From contig NZ_BAGJ01000103.1 of assembly GCF_000308775.1 (NCBI RefSeq), positions 1 to 64,000 of the forward strand: a DNA stretch of 64,000 nucleotides. Reading direction: 5' to 3'. Origin of the DNA: Nocardia testacea NBRC 100365 (GTDB taxonomy: Bacteria; Actinomycetota; Actinomycetes; Mycobacteriales; Mycobacteriaceae). The translations under genes were made by a program, and so were the position numbers. Of the stretch, positions 25,164 to 34,369 are shown piece after piece. Within the stretch, counting starts at the first letter, position 1; each line of letters starts with the position of its first letter. The notes beneath the pieces were generated by a model. The model did no database searches. It worked only from the letters and a program-made list of their open reading frames with translations, and was not told the origin of the DNA.

Positions 25164-26185
25164 TCACCGGCCTCGCGCCGTTCCGGCCCGGGGCCACCCG
25201 GCCCGGGCCGGAACGGCGCGACCTCCAGAACCAGTTTCCCTGTGGTGGCACCCGATTCGATACGCCGGTGCGCCTCGGCCGCCCGGTCCAACGCGAGTGT
25301 CTCCACGTGGACGGTCAGTTCGCCCGCGGTCACCGCGGTCAGCGCCCGCCGCAGCGCGGCACCGGTTTCGGCGGGGTGCGCGGCGGCGAAGGCGGCCAGG
25401 TTGAAACCGGAAACCGTCTTGTTGGTGAACCACAGCTCGTTGGCGGACAGACCCACATCGGCGGCGCCGGAAGCGTTGCCCATCACCACCATCCGGCCCA
25501 TCGGCGCGAGCCGGTCCAGACTCGCGCGCCGGATGGGGCCGCCGACCATATCGACGACGATATCGAATTCGCCCGCGGCGGCGAGCTCATCGCGCAGGAT
25601 CACCTCGTCGTAGCCGAACTGCCCAGCGATCTCCTTCTTGGCCGGGCTGCCGACCGTGCCGACCACCCGGCCCGCGCCCAGGAGCCGGGCGGCCCGGCCG
25701 AGTTGGCTACCCACTCCCCCGGCGGCCGCGTGCACCAGGACGCTCTCGCCCGGCTCGATCCGGGCGACCCGGTCCAGCACCAGGAACGCGGTCGTACTGT
25801 TGGACGGCACCGCCGCGGCCACAGCCGGGCTCAACTGCGCCTCGTCGAACGGGACGACCAGGTCGGCGGCGGTGACCACCACCTCGGCGTACCCGCCGCT
25901 GTCCACAATGGTCAGGGCGGCGACGGGAGCGCCCACCGACAGGCCCCGCACTCCCGGCCCCAGCGCGCGGATCCGGCCGGCGACCTCGATGCCGGGCACG
26001 AAGGGCAGCGCGACATCCACCACGCCCTGCCGGTACAAGATCTCGGCGAAGTTCGCGCCGGCGTAGGCCACCTCGATGGCGACCTGCCCGGGCCCGGGTT
26101 CGGGAACGGCGACGGTCGTCTGCCGCAGCACTTCGGCCGGGCCGAACTCGGGGATGATCACGGCCCGCATCTGCTCGTTGCTCAT
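25127..26185 (-). CDS. zinc-independent NADPH:quinone oxidoreductase (MDR family)
   Basis: 352 residues. The N-terminal GroES-like part (FGPAEVLRQTTVAVPEPGPGQVAIEV) and the NADPH-binding HAAAGGVGSQLGRAARLLGA near 153-172 are typical of quinone reductase-like MDR proteins. The zinc-binding Cys residues of alcohol dehydrogenases are missing. It should reduce quinones or enones in the cytosol. The C-terminal 30 residues are Pro/Gly/Arg-rich and overlap the convergent AhpD-like gene, which looks like a recent stop-codon shift. Start ATG has AGGATCGTTGTC ahead. It is co-directional with, and 39 bp after, the XRE regulator gene. Confidence 0.9.
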   Translation of the reverse strand: MSNEQMRAVIIPEFGPAEVLRQTTVAVPEPGPGQVAIEVAYAGANFAEILYRQGVVDVALPFVPGIEVAGRIRALGPGVRGLSVGAPVAALTIVDSGGYAEVVVTAADLVVPFDEAQLSPAVAAAVPSNSTTAFLVLDRVARIEPGESVLVHAAAGGVGSQLGRAARLLGAGRVVGTVGSPAKKEIAGQFGYDEVILRDELAAAGEFDIVVDMVGGPIRRASLDRLAPMGRMVVMGNASGAADVGLSANELWFTNKTVSGFNLAAFAAAHPAETGAALRRALTAVTAGELTVHVETLALDRAAEAHRRIESGATTGKLVLEVAPFRPGPGGPGPERREAGDQFDMAANMPAS

Positions 26186-26224
26186 GACAACGATCCTGTG
26201 GGCTCTCCGAAGCGATAGGCAGTG

Positions 26225-27103
26225 TCAGTTCATGGTGGGTGCGACACCACCAGGCTGCGAGCGCATCAACTCGTCGAGCCGGTCTCCGGTTCCGGTACCG
26301 GCGACCGGATTGTGCAGGATCAGGTGGTGGCCGGGGAATTCGGGCAGTGGGAGGAGGGTGGCCTCGAAGGTCAGTGTCCCCGCCTCGGGATGTTCGACGG
26401 CCTTGATCGCGGTGGTGTGTTCGGCCGCGTCGTGACGTGCCCACAGTTCGGCGAACTCCGGGCTGACCAGTGCCAGATCCCCGGCGAGGCGGTCGAATTC
26501 CGGGTCGTCGGGGTAGCGCGCCGAGTCGGCCCGGAAACCCGCGACGGTTTCGGGCGCGATGCGCTCCCAGTACTGGTTCAGTACCCGGAACCGCGCATTG
26601 GTGAAGTAGGAGACCAGGCAGTTGTGGTCGGTGTCCCCGTAGCCGAACACCACACGCGCCGCATCGTTGACGACGGTGAAGTTCCAGTGCCGGTCCCGGA
26701 TGTAGGCCGGCCGCGGCGACCAGGTCGCCAGGAGTCGTCGCAGCTGTGGCGAGGCCGGGATCGAGGCGGGGGCCTGCCGCTGCGGCGGCTCGAGCCCCGC
26801 CAGACGGTACAGATGGGCGCGCTCGACCTCCTCGAGCAGCAACGCCCGACCCACCGCGTCCAGAACATCGCCGGACACCTTGATATCGCGTCCCTGTTCC
26901 AGCCACGTGTACCAGGACACCCCCACCCCGGCCAGTACCGCGACCTCTTCCCGGCGCAATCCGGGTGTCCGGCGCCGGCCCGTATCGGGCAGCCCCACTG
27001 CCGCGGGGGTCAGCCGTTCACGGCGGCTGCGCAAGAACTCGCGGAGTTCTGCCCGCCGCCGATCACGAGCGGCCTCGCGCCGCGGCTGGTCACCGATGCT
27101 CAC
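26225..27103 (-). CDS. XRE-family regulator with MmyB-like ligand-binding domain
   Basis: 292 residues. The HTH reads RREEVAVLAGVGVSWYTWLEQG near 51-72. The C-terminal two thirds have the MmyB/PAS-like ligand domain (ILNQYWERIAPETVAGFRADSA-type region and FAELWARHDAAEHTTAIKAVEHPE), found in many actinobacterial regulators that sense fatty-acid-like ligands. GTG start overlaps the upstream TetR stop as GTGA, so the two regulators are translated together. The quinone oxidoreductase downstream or the SDR upstream are candidate targets. Confidence 0.88.
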   Translation of the reverse strand: MSIGDQPRREAARDRRRAELREFLRSRRERLTPAAVGLPDTGRRRTPGLRREEVAVLAGVGVSWYTWLEQGRDIKVSGDVLDAVGRALLLEEVERAHLYRLAGLEPPQRQAPASIPASPQLRRLLATWSPRPAYIRDRHWNFTVVNDAARVVFGYGDTDHNCLVSYFTNARFRVLNQYWERIAPETVAGFRADSARYPDDPEFDRLAGDLALVSPEFAELWARHDAAEHTTAIKAVEHPEAGTLTFEATLLPLPEFPGHHLILHNPVAGTGTGDRLDELMRSQPGGVAPTMN

Positions 27104-27720
27104 GTCTCCACGATAGATCGGGCCGGCGCGGGGGCGGCGACACTGTCCCAGGCGTGCATCGCATGGTCGACCACCCGCTGTGCGTCCGCACGCGAACAGC
27201 CGTCGCGGGTGCGGATCGCCAAACCGTGCAGGACGGTGAGGTAGAAGGAAGCCACGGCGCCGATATCGGCGCCGGCCGGAATGTCGCCATCGGTGCGCCC
27301 CCGTTCGAGCCGGGCGAGCAGTTCGGCGCGGTCCCGGGCCCGCAGTTCGGCCAGCATATCCCGGACGTGGACGTTTTCCGGGGTGACATTGGTGGCCGCG
27401 AGCACCACCATGCAGCCCAGCGGGGTCGCCGGATCGAGGTTGGCGTCCACGCGCTGCCGCAGCATCGCCTCGACCGCTTCTCGTGCGGTGCGCAGCCGGT
27501 CCATCGGGCGCGGGGTGGCGCTCCCGTAGAGCGTGACGGCTTCGCGGAACAGCTCCTCTTTGGAGCCGAAGGCGGTGTACAGGCTGCGCGCACCGATCCC
27601 CATCGCGGCGGTGAGATCGCTGATCGATACGCCCTCGTACCCGTGTTCCCAGAACAGGTACATGGCGGTGCGCAGCGCGGAGTCCCGATCGAAACCCCGC
27701 GGGCGTCCCGGTCCCGGCAT
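27100..27720 (-). CDS. TetR-family repressor
   Basis: 206 residues from the ATG at 27720, which has GGAGG at good distance; earlier in-frame starts would add a non-homologous leader. The HTH is LRTAMYLFWEHGYEGVSISD followed by LTAAMGIGARSLYTAFGSKEELF. The C-terminal domain (PATPLGCMVVLAATNVTPEN) resembles the TetR_C group that responds to aldehydes or electrophiles. It is divergent from an SDR gene and coupled to an XRE regulator. It probably represses the SDR and its own operon. Confidence 0.9.
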   Translation of the reverse strand: MPGPGRPRGFDRDSALRTAMYLFWEHGYEGVSISDLTAAMGIGARSLYTAFGSKEELFREAVTLYGSATPRPMDRLRTAREAVEAMLRQRVDANLDPATPLGCMVVLAATNVTPENVHVRDMLAELRARDRAELLARLERGRTDGDIPAGADIGAVASFYLTVLHGLAIRTRDGCSRADAQRVVDHAMHAWDSVAAPAPARSIVET

Positions 27721-27740
27721 CGCACCTCCAGTCTGCGCTG

Positions 27741-27808
27741 TTGACATGCCCATGCTATCCACGGTACCTATTTGTGCAACGATCACTGAATAAATATCGG
27801 GAGATGAA
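27741..27808 (+). promoter_or_regulatory. promoter and leader of the SDR gene
   Basis: TTGACA at 27741-27746 is a perfect -35 box; TACCTA at 27765-27770 is a possible -10 with 18-bp spacing. GGGAGATG just before the ATG at 27809 is the ribosome-binding site. The A/T-rich stretch TATTTGTG...CACTGAATAAATA (27769-27796) between them is an imperfect inverted repeat and could be the TetR site. Confidence 0.5.
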
Positions 27809-28546
27809 ATGGGTCTAGAAGGAAAAGTGGCGCTGGTGACGGGCGGTAGCCGGGGTATCGGCGCCGCGATCGCACAGCGACTGGCCGCCGACGGCGCGGA
27901 TATCGCACTCACCTACAACACCGCGGCCGGACCCGCCGATGAGGTGGTCACGCGGATCCGCGAGACCGGCCGGCGCGCGCTGGCCGTACCGGCCCCGGCC
28001 GCCGACCCGGCGGCGGTACCGGCTGCGGTGGATCGCACCGTGGCCGAATTCGGCAGGCTCGACATCCTGGTCAACAACGCCGGCATCTTCCCGTACGGCA
28101 CCATCGACGAACTGACCATGGAACAGTTCGACGAGACGATGAACCTGCACGTCCGCGCCGCGTTCGCGGCCGCGCGGGCGGCGAGCCCGCATCTGGGCGA
28201 GGGCGGCCGCATCATCAGCATCGGGAGCAACCTCGCCGAACGGGCCACCCGCCCGGGTTTGAGCCTGTACTCGATGAGCAAGGCCGCGCTGATCGGTTTC
28301 ACCAAAGGACTCGCCCGCGACCTGGGCCCCCGCGGTATCACCGTCAATGTGGTGCAACCGGGCTCCACCGATACCGATATGAACCCGGCCGACAGCGCGC
28401 CCGCCGATGCCCAGCGCGCGGCCACGGCCCTCGGCCGGTACGCCGCGGCGACCGAAATCGCCGCTGCCGTGGCCTATCTGGCCGGGGACGGCGGCAATTT
28501 CGTCACCGGGAGCACGCTCACTGTCGACGGCGGCGCCAACGCCTAG
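27809..28546 (+). CDS. classical short-chain dehydrogenase/reductase (3-oxoacyl-ACP reductase-like)
   Basis: 245 residues. Cofactor motif TGGSRGIG at 11-18, NNAG at 89-92, catalytic Ser140, Tyr154 and Lys158 in YSMSK, and the usual TGSTLTVDGGANA end. The absence of an Arg in the second strand does not settle NADP versus NAD. It is a cytosolic carbonyl reductase of unknown substrate. A TetR gene is divergent, which suggests induction by a reactive carbonyl. The stop is followed by a large inverted repeat. Confidence 0.93.
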   Translation: MGLEGKVALVTGGSRGIGAAIAQRLAADGADIALTYNTAAGPADEVVTRIRETGRRALAVPAPAADPAAVPAAVDRTVAEFGRLDILVNNAGIFPYGTIDELTMEQFDETMNLHVRAAFAAARAASPHLGEGGRIISIGSNLAERATRPGLSLYSMSKAALIGFTKGLARDLGPRGITVNVVQPGSTDTDMNPADSAPADAQRAATALGRYAAATEIAAAVAYLAGDGGNFVTGSTLTVDGGANA

Positions 28547-28552
28547 CGCGGC

Positions 28553-28618
28553 GTCACCGGCCCGGAAAGCGTCGCGGCTCCGGGGTCCGGCTCGATTCGG
28601 AGTGGACAGGCCGGTGAC
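28553..28618. terminator. 10-bp inverted repeat between convergent genes
   Basis: GTCACCGGCC (28553-28562) is exactly complementary to GGCCGGTGAC (28609-28618) around a 46-base loop that can itself fold. It starts 6 bp after the SDR stop and precedes the end of the leftward ABC operon; a bidirectional terminator is likely. Confidence 0.5.
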
Positions 28619-28696
28619 CTCACTCCGCCCGGATCGGCGACGCCGGCCCGGGCGGGTGCGTGGCAACGACTCCGGCACGTGGCCGCGGCGCGACCG

Positions 28697-29470
28697 TTAC
28701 ACCCCGGCGTCCGCCTGTTCCTCGATTCGGCCGAGCGCCTGATAGATCTCGCTCTCCAAGGCGAGCAGATCGATATCGCCCTTGCGCCGCGGCCGCGGCA
28801 CATCGATGAAGAACTCGCGATACACCCGGCCGGGCCGCGGCGACAGCAGGATCACACGGTCGGCCAGGTACACGGCCTCCCCCACATCATGGGTGACGAA
28901 GACGACCGTCCGGCGGCGGCTCTCCCACAGCGCCAGCAGATCCCGTTGCAGCTGGATCCGGGTGAGGTGGTCGACCGCGCCGAACGGTTCGTCCATGAGC
29001 AGCACCGCGGGTTCGGTCGCCAGTGTCCGGGCGATCCCGGCCCGCTGCCGCATACCACCGGACAGTTGGTGCGGATACTTCCGTTCGAAACCGGCCAGCC
29101 CGACCTGGGCCAGGTACTCCGCGGCGGCGGCGCGACGCTGCGCGCGCGGCACCCCGCGGAATTCCAGGCCGAGTTCGACATTGCGGGCCACGGTGCGCCA
29201 CGGATACAGCGAGGCATCCTGGAAAACCACGCCGATCCGGCTGTTCGTGCCGGCGACCGGCTCGCCCTCGAACAGCACCTCGCCCTCGGTCGCGTCCTGG
29301 AGCCCGGACAGGATGTCGAGCAGTGTGCTCTTACCGCAGCCGCTGGGGCCCAGGAGGACGACGAATTCGCCTTCGCCGATGGTCAGGTCGATTCCGTCGA
29401 GCGCCCGGATCGGCGGGTCGGTGGGGAATTCCTTGCCCACACCGCGTACTTCGAAGGTTGCCACGGACAT
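28697..29470 (-). CDS. ABC transporter ATPase, SsuB/TauB type
   Basis: 257 residues. Walker A GPSGCGKST at 41-49, Q-loop VVFQDASLYPW near 81-91, signature LSGGMRQRAGIA at 136-147, Walker B VLLMDEPFGAVD at 156-167 and H-loop VTHD. It matches importers for sulfonates, taurine, nitrate or thiamine precursors. It is the last gene of a leftward operon with a binding lipoprotein, a permease, two flavin monooxygenases and an aldo-keto reductase, whose enzymes probably process what it imports. Confidence 0.93.
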   Translation of the reverse strand: MSVATFEVRGVGKEFPTDPPIRALDGIDLTIGEGEFVVLLGPSGCGKSTLLDILSGLQDATEGEVLFEGEPVAGTNSRIGVVFQDASLYPWRTVARNVELGLEFRGVPRAQRRAAAAEYLAQVGLAGFERKYPHQLSGGMRQRAGIARTLATEPAVLLMDEPFGAVDHLTRIQLQRDLLALWESRRRTVVFVTHDVGEAVYLADRVILLSPRPGRVYREFFIDVPRPRRKGDIDLLALESEIYQALGRIEEQADAGV

Positions 29471-29503
29471 ACCTCGCTGATCGTGTGTCGTGCTGTCGCG
29501 GGG

Positions 29504-30532
29504 TCAGCGCGCCGGCCGGGGGTAGGTGAAATCCTTCACGTACTCCTGCGGGATGAACTGCGTGTCGATGTACTTGTCGGCGTCGTAGCGCACGTCCTGC
29601 AGCCCCATTTCGATTTCGATGTCCTGGGTGTCGCGGATGGCCACCGGATCGACGGCCGGGTTGTTGTCCCAGATATCGTCTTCCTGCCGCAGGGCCAGTT
29701 CCACCGCCTTGGGATCGATGGTGCCGAGCTTGGATTTCAGCCAGGGCAGGTACTCGTCGTAGTGCTCTTTCGCGTAGGTGTAGGCCTTGAAGTAGGCCCG
29801 CAGGCTCCGGCGCAACAGGTCCGGATCGTTATCGATCACCTCGTTTCCGGCGATCAGCACGCCGGTGTGATAGGTCGGCAGGTAGTCCCAGCCGCGGGCC
29901 AGTGTCACCGATTTACCTTGGAGTTCGCCCAACGCGGGGAACGGCTGGTGGATGACGGTCGCGTCCACCTGACCGCTGGTGAGAGTGCCGTAGGCCTGCT
30001 CGTTCACGCCGTTGGCGATAAAGCTCACCTCGTCCGGATCGACACCGTTGGCGGTGAGGATCTTGCGCGTGTAGGTCTCCATACTGCTACCGGCCGTGGC
30101 GATCCCGATGGTCTTGCCGCGCAGATCGGCGAAGGATTTGATCCCGGGGCGCGCGATGAGGAAGAACGGTCCCTTGCTCCGGAAGGCCGAACTGATGATC
30201 TTGATCGGTGCACCCTTCTCGGCCGCGCGCAGATAATTACTGGTCGGGCCGAAGGCGAACGTCAACTCCCCGGTCGCCACACCGGTCACCGCGTCCTGCA
30301 CCTGGGTGAATTTCACCTCGAGGTCCTCGGCGTCGAAGAAACCCTTCTCGACACCGAAGCGGATCGGCAACTGTGTATAGGAGGTGCTGTCCTGCAGGGT
30401 CAGCACACTGCGGCCGTCGGCGGCGGAACCTCCCTCACCCGCCAGGGATTCGACGGTGCCGGAGCAGCCGGTCGCCGCCAGGACCAGCGCCACCGCGCCG
30501 GCGAGAACGGCCAGAGATCTCTTCTTGAACAC
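29504..30532 (-). CDS. ABC transporter substrate-binding lipoprotein, SsuA/NMT1 type
   Basis: 342 residues, GTG start. A lipoprotein signal peptide is clear: basic MFKKR, hydrophobic core, and lipobox LAATGC with Cys23. The mature part follows the periplasmic binding protein type 2 fold of SsuA/TauA/NMT1 proteins (IRFGVEKGFFDAEDLEVKF, then GKTIGIATAGSSMETYTRKI and VTLARGWDYLPTYHTGVLI). It delivers the ligand at the outer face of the membrane to the permease upstream in the operon. Ligand not readable; sulfonates or an N-oxide/aminopolycarboxylate are plausible from the enzymes. Confidence 0.92.
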   Translation of the reverse strand: MFKKRSLAVLAGAVALVLAATGCSGTVESLAGEGGSAADGRSVLTLQDSTSYTQLPIRFGVEKGFFDAEDLEVKFTQVQDAVTGVATGELTFAFGPTSNYLRAAEKGAPIKIISSAFRSKGPFFLIARPGIKSFADLRGKTIGIATAGSSMETYTRKILTANGVDPDEVSFIANGVNEQAYGTLTSGQVDATVIHQPFPALGELQGKSVTLARGWDYLPTYHTGVLIAGNEVIDNDPDLLRRSLRAYFKAYTYAKEHYDEYLPWLKSKLGTIDPKAVELALRQEDDIWDNNPAVDPVAIRDTQDIEIEMGLQDVRYDADKYIDTQFIPQEYVKDFTYPRPAR

Positions 30533-30571
30533 AGTTGTTCCTTCGATATGGGAGTCGGCGATTGCCGGATG

Positions 30572-31435
30572 TCAGGCGTACTTCCAGCGGAGAAGGACTT
30601 TCTTCTCCAGCAGGTTCACGGCCGCGATGATGAGAACCGAGAACACCGTGATGGACAGGACCAGCGCGAACAGAGTCGCGGTGTCGTAGACGCCGATAGC
30701 GCGGTTGAGCATATTGCCCAGTCCCGCCTTGGAGGCGATGATCTCCGCGAACAGGGCCGCCACCAGTGCGGTGCCCGCCTCGATCCGCAAGGCGGCGACG
30801 ATGCTGGGTGAGGCGGACGGCAGGATCACCTTGACGATCGTCTGCCACCGGGTGGCCCCGTTCGCCCGGGCGACCTTGAGGTGGCTCTCCTGGACCTGTT
30901 TGATCCCGGCGATCGTATTGAACACGAACATGAAGTAGCCGAAGAGGAAGACGATCACGATCTTGTGATTCACGCCCACGCCCAGATACAGGGTGAGCAG
31001 CGGGATGATGGTGACCTTCGGAACGGCCATCGCGCCGCCGACGAACGGGTTGAGAAACCGCTCGGCGGTCCGCGACAGACCCATGTAGATGCCGGTCGCG
31101 ACACCGAAGACGAATGCCAGTGCCGTCCCGACAACCGCCTCGTACAGGGTGATCAGCAGATTGCCGAAAAGGTGCTCTTCGGTGATGAGCCGAGGGAACA
31201 CACCGAGCACCTGGGTCGGCGAGGCCAGATAGATCGATTCCACCCGTCCCGAGTCCACCAGCCACTGCAGGATCGCCAGCACCACGGCGACGACCGCGAG
31301 CTGGCCGGCGGTGACGGCGAGGTTCCGCGGCGACACCGCCGCCCGCAATCGCCGGCCCGCGGACTGCTGCTTCCGGGACCGCACTGCGGCCGGGCGTACG
31401 ACTACTGCCTCGGCTTGGTCGAGAGCCACCGTCAT
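30572..31435 (-). CDS. ABC transporter permease, SsuC/TauC type
   Basis: 287 residues with an Arg-rich N-terminal tail (about 1-35) and about six membrane helices. The EAA loop near 160-185 (AGIKQVQESHLKVARANGATRWQTIVKVILPSA) is the site that docks the ATPase. It completes a full importer with the ATPase and binding lipoprotein. The start lies 7 bp after the flavin monooxygenase stop, so it is translated from the same transcript. Confidence 0.93.
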   Translation of the reverse strand: MTVALDQAEAVVVRPAAVRSRKQQSAGRRLRAAVSPRNLAVTAGQLAVVAVVLAILQWLVDSGRVESIYLASPTQVLGVFPRLITEEHLFGNLLITLYEAVVGTALAFVFGVATGIYMGLSRTAERFLNPFVGGAMAVPKVTIIPLLTLYLGVGVNHKIVIVFLFGYFMFVFNTIAGIKQVQESHLKVARANGATRWQTIVKVILPSASPSIVAALRIEAGTALVAALFAEIIASKAGLGNMLNRAIGVYDTATLFALVLSITVFSVLIIAAVNLLEKKVLLRWKYA

Positions 31436-31442
31436 CGTCCTT

Positions 31443-32870
31443 TCAGTTCGGTTCCGACAGAAGCGGACGCCGGTCGCTGTGCCGGTTGCCCGGCCGTTCG
31501 AGGCCCAGATGGTCCCGGAATGTCGAGCCCGCGTATTCGGTACGAAACAGGCCGCGCCGCTGCAATTCGGGCACCACCAGCTCGGTGAACGCCTGCACGG
31601 AGCCCGGCACGAAATCGGGGAAGATATTGAAGCCGTCGGCCGCGCCTTCCTCGAACCAGCGCTGGATGTGGTCGGCCACCTCGACCGGGTTCCCGACCAC
31701 GGTCCGGGAGCCGACGGTGATGCCGTTGATCAGGTCGAAATAGGTGATCGGCGCGGCACCCTCGACGGTGCGCCGGGTCGTCTCGGTGATACCGGCGAAG
31801 ATCTTGCGCCCCGCGGGAGCCGCGGCCTCGAACACCGCCCGCGACACCGGATCATCGACGCCGTAGCCGGTCACATCCACTTCGAGCACCTGCGAGACGG
31901 ACGCGAGATTGCGTTTCAATCCCTGTCCGAGACCGCCGAACCGCACCGAATCGACGGTTTCGTGGGCGGGGTCCAGCGGTACCAGCGCATTGAGCCGGTC
32001 GTAGATCCGCACCGCCTCCGCGGTGGTCGGGGCCACCACCACGCTCAGCCCGGGCAGGATCTGGATCTCGTCTGCGGTGCGGCCGTAGCGGGCCGCCCGC
32101 GCCTTCACATCGGCGTAGTACTCCTTGGCCGACTCCAGATCGGGCTGGCCGGCGAAGATCACATCCGCTTCCCGGGCGCCCAGTTCCCGCGAGCGATCCG
32201 AGGTGCCCGCGTGCAGCAGGATCACCTGCCCCTGCGGGGGCCGCGCCACATTCAGCGGTCCCTTGACCGAGAAGTGCTCTCCCACATGATCGATGGTGTG
32301 CAGTTTGGTCTCGTCGATATAGCGGCCATCGGTCTTGTCCCGGGTGAACGCGTCGTCCTCCCAGCTGTCCCACAGATCGCGGACCACGCCGACGAATTCG
32401 TCGGCCCAGTCGTAGCGCTTCTCGGTATCCCAATGCCCGTCCCGGCTGAAGTTGTACGCCGCGGCGCCATCGGCGCCGGTGACCAGGTTCCACGCCGCCC
32501 GGCCCCGGCTGAGATGGTCCAGCGAGGCGGTGAGCCGGGCGACGGTGTAGGGGTCGTAGTAGGTCGGGTTCGCGGTGACCGCGATACCGATATGCGAGGT
32601 CGCGGCCGCGATGGCGGAGGCGACGGTGAACGGTTCCATCCGCGACATCTGGGCCGGGTTGGTCTTGGCCAGCGCCGGATCGGTGGCCAGCCGGTCCCCG
32701 AGGAACAGGAAATCGAATTTCGCCGCTTCCACCAGCCGGGTCACCTGCTGGATGAACTCGATATCGAACGCGCCGTCGGCCCGGGCGCCGGGATAGCGCC
32801 AGCCGGCGGTATGGGTGCCGGTGGCCCAGAACATGAGCCCCAGATGCAGTTCTCTGCGTGTGCCGGACAT
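31443..32870 (-). CDS. flavin-dependent monooxygenase, NtaA/SnaA/DszA family (first copy)
   Basis: 475 residues of the bacterial luciferase-like TIM-barrel type. Family marks are the early LHLGLMFWATGTHTAGWR, DFLFLGDRLAT near 52-62, TANPTYYDPYTVARLTASLDHLSRGRAAWNLVTG near 98-131, and ILLHAGTSDRSRELGAREADVIFAG near 218-242. These enzymes use FMNH2 from a separate reductase to cleave C-S or C-N bonds, or to oxidise sulfones, nitrilotriacetate, EDTA or dimethyl sulfide. No flavin reductase gene is in the operon. It is paralogous to the next gene upstream, 3 bp away. Confidence 0.93.
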   Translation of the reverse strand: MSGTRRELHLGLMFWATGTHTAGWRYPGARADGAFDIEFIQQVTRLVEAAKFDFLFLGDRLATDPALAKTNPAQMSRMEPFTVASAIAAATSHIGIAVTANPTYYDPYTVARLTASLDHLSRGRAAWNLVTGADGAAAYNFSRDGHWDTEKRYDWADEFVGVVRDLWDSWEDDAFTRDKTDGRYIDETKLHTIDHVGEHFSVKGPLNVARPPQGQVILLHAGTSDRSRELGAREADVIFAGQPDLESAKEYYADVKARAARYGRTADEIQILPGLSVVVAPTTAEAVRIYDRLNALVPLDPAHETVDSVRFGGLGQGLKRNLASVSQVLEVDVTGYGVDDPVSRAVFEAAAPAGRKIFAGITETTRRTVEGAAPITYFDLINGITVGSRTVVGNPVEVADHIQRWFEEGAADGFNIFPDFVPGSVQAFTELVVPELQRRGLFRTEYAGSTFRDHLGLERPGNRHSDRRPLLSEPN

Positions 32871-32873
32871 GGT

Positions 32874-34334
32874 TCACTGTCCTCCCGCTCGGGTGTTCTC
32901 CCGGGCCCAGCGGTTGTCCGGCCGGTCCAGGCCGAGGTGTTCGCGCAGGGTCCGGCCGGTGTACTCGGTACGGAAAAGCCCGCGCCGCTGTAGTTCGGGG
33001 ACGACGAGACCGACGAAGGTCTCGAACTGTTCGGTGAGGTAGGCGGACTGGATATTGAAGCCGTCGGAAGCGCCCGATTCGAACCACGCCTGGATGTAGT
33101 CGGCGATATCGGCGGGGCCGCCCACCACCACGTGACCGCCCACGATGTGGGTGTTGAGCAGATCGCGAATGGTCAGCGGATCGTCGCCGCCCACCGCGCG
33201 GCCGGTCCGGGCCGCGGTGATGTGCAGCAGAGCCCGTCCCGCCGGGATGAACCGTGCGGCGGTCGCGTCGTCCAGCGGATCGGGGAGGTCGCGGGCGGTG
33301 AGATCGACACCCACGCGTTGCGACAGCGCCCCGAGGTTCCGCAGTCCCGGCCCCTGCGTCTCGCGCGGCGCGGCACTGCCCACACCCCACTGTTCGGGTT
33401 CGCGGCCGCCGTAGCGGATATCGTCGTCGAGGACGAGCAACTCGTTGAGCCGGTCGTAGAGGGCGCGGGCGGCCTGCCGCGTCTCGGCGACGACGGGAGT
33501 CAGGCCGGGCAGGATCGCGAGCGACGACCGCGCCCGGCCGAATCCGGCCGCGCGCCGCCGGATCTCCTCGGCGTAGGCCTTGCCCTGTTCGATCGTGGCG
33601 GCGGCGGCGAAGATGACATCCGCTTCGCGCGCGCCGAGATCACGCGAGCGGTCGGAGGTACCCGCGTGCAGGATCACCGGCTGGCCCTGCGGCGGCCGGG
33701 CCATATTCAGCGGGCCCCGGATCCGGAAGGATCGTCCGCGATGGTTCACCGGATGGATACGGTCGGCGACCACGAATTCGCCGGTTTCCGTATTGCGGAC
33801 GAAGGCGTCGTCCTCCCAGCTGTCCCACAGATCGCGGACCACGCCGACGAATTCGTCGGCCCGGTCGTACCGGGCCGCCGCGTCGCCGTGTTCGGTCCGG
33901 GTGTAATTGGCCGCGGCCCGGTGATCGGCGCCGGTCACGATATTCCACGAGGCCCGCCCCGCCGAGATGTGATCGAGCGAGGCGGTGAGCCGGGCCAGAT
34001 TGAACGGTTCGTAGTAGGTCGGATTCGCGGTGACCACGATCCCGATCCGGCTGGTCGCCGTGGCGATATAGCTCGCCGCCGTGAACGGTTCGATCCGCGC
34101 CAGCACCGAGGTGTTGGTGAACTGATACTCCGGCCCGGTGGCGAGCCGGTCGCCGAAGAAGAAGAAATCGAACTTCGCGGATTCCGCGAGCTGCGCCAGT
34201 TCGACGAGGTACCCGCCGTCGAAACCCCGGTCGTGCACGGCCTCGGGCAGGCGCCAGCCCGCCGGATGGGTGCCGTTGGACCAGTACATGTAACCGAGGT
34301 GCAGCTGCCGGTCGGCGCCGGATTCATCGGACAT
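32874..34334 (-). CDS. flavin-dependent monooxygenase, NtaA/SnaA/DszA family (second copy)
   Basis: 486 residues from the ATG at 34334. It shares the full pattern with its neighbour (LHLGYMYWSNGTHPAGWR, TANPTYYEPFNLARLTASLDH, VILHAGTSDRSRDLGAREADV) and clearly arose by duplication, but differs in an added Glu/Gln-rich loop near 335-350 (YGGREPEQWGVGSAA). Two such paralogs in one operon may act on successive intermediates or on different substrates delivered by the same importer. It lies between the aldo-keto reductase gene and the first monooxygenase, all closely spaced. Confidence 0.93.
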   Translation of the reverse strand: MSDESGADRQLHLGYMYWSNGTHPAGWRLPEAVHDRGFDGGYLVELAQLAESAKFDFFFFGDRLATGPEYQFTNTSVLARIEPFTAASYIATATSRIGIVVTANPTYYEPFNLARLTASLDHISAGRASWNIVTGADHRAAANYTRTEHGDAAARYDRADEFVGVVRDLWDSWEDDAFVRNTETGEFVVADRIHPVNHRGRSFRIRGPLNMARPPQGQPVILHAGTSDRSRDLGAREADVIFAAAATIEQGKAYAEEIRRRAAGFGRARSSLAILPGLTPVVAETRQAARALYDRLNELLVLDDDIRYGGREPEQWGVGSAAPRETQGPGLRNLGALSQRVGVDLTARDLPDPLDDATAARFIPAGRALLHITAARTGRAVGGDDPLTIRDLLNTHIVGGHVVVGGPADIADYIQAWFESGASDGFNIQSAYLTEQFETFVGLVVPELQRRGLFRTEYTGRTLREHLGLDRPDNRWARENTRAGGQ

Positions 34335-34369
34335 ATCCGCCTCTGCGTGGATCGAAGGATGGATGGGGC

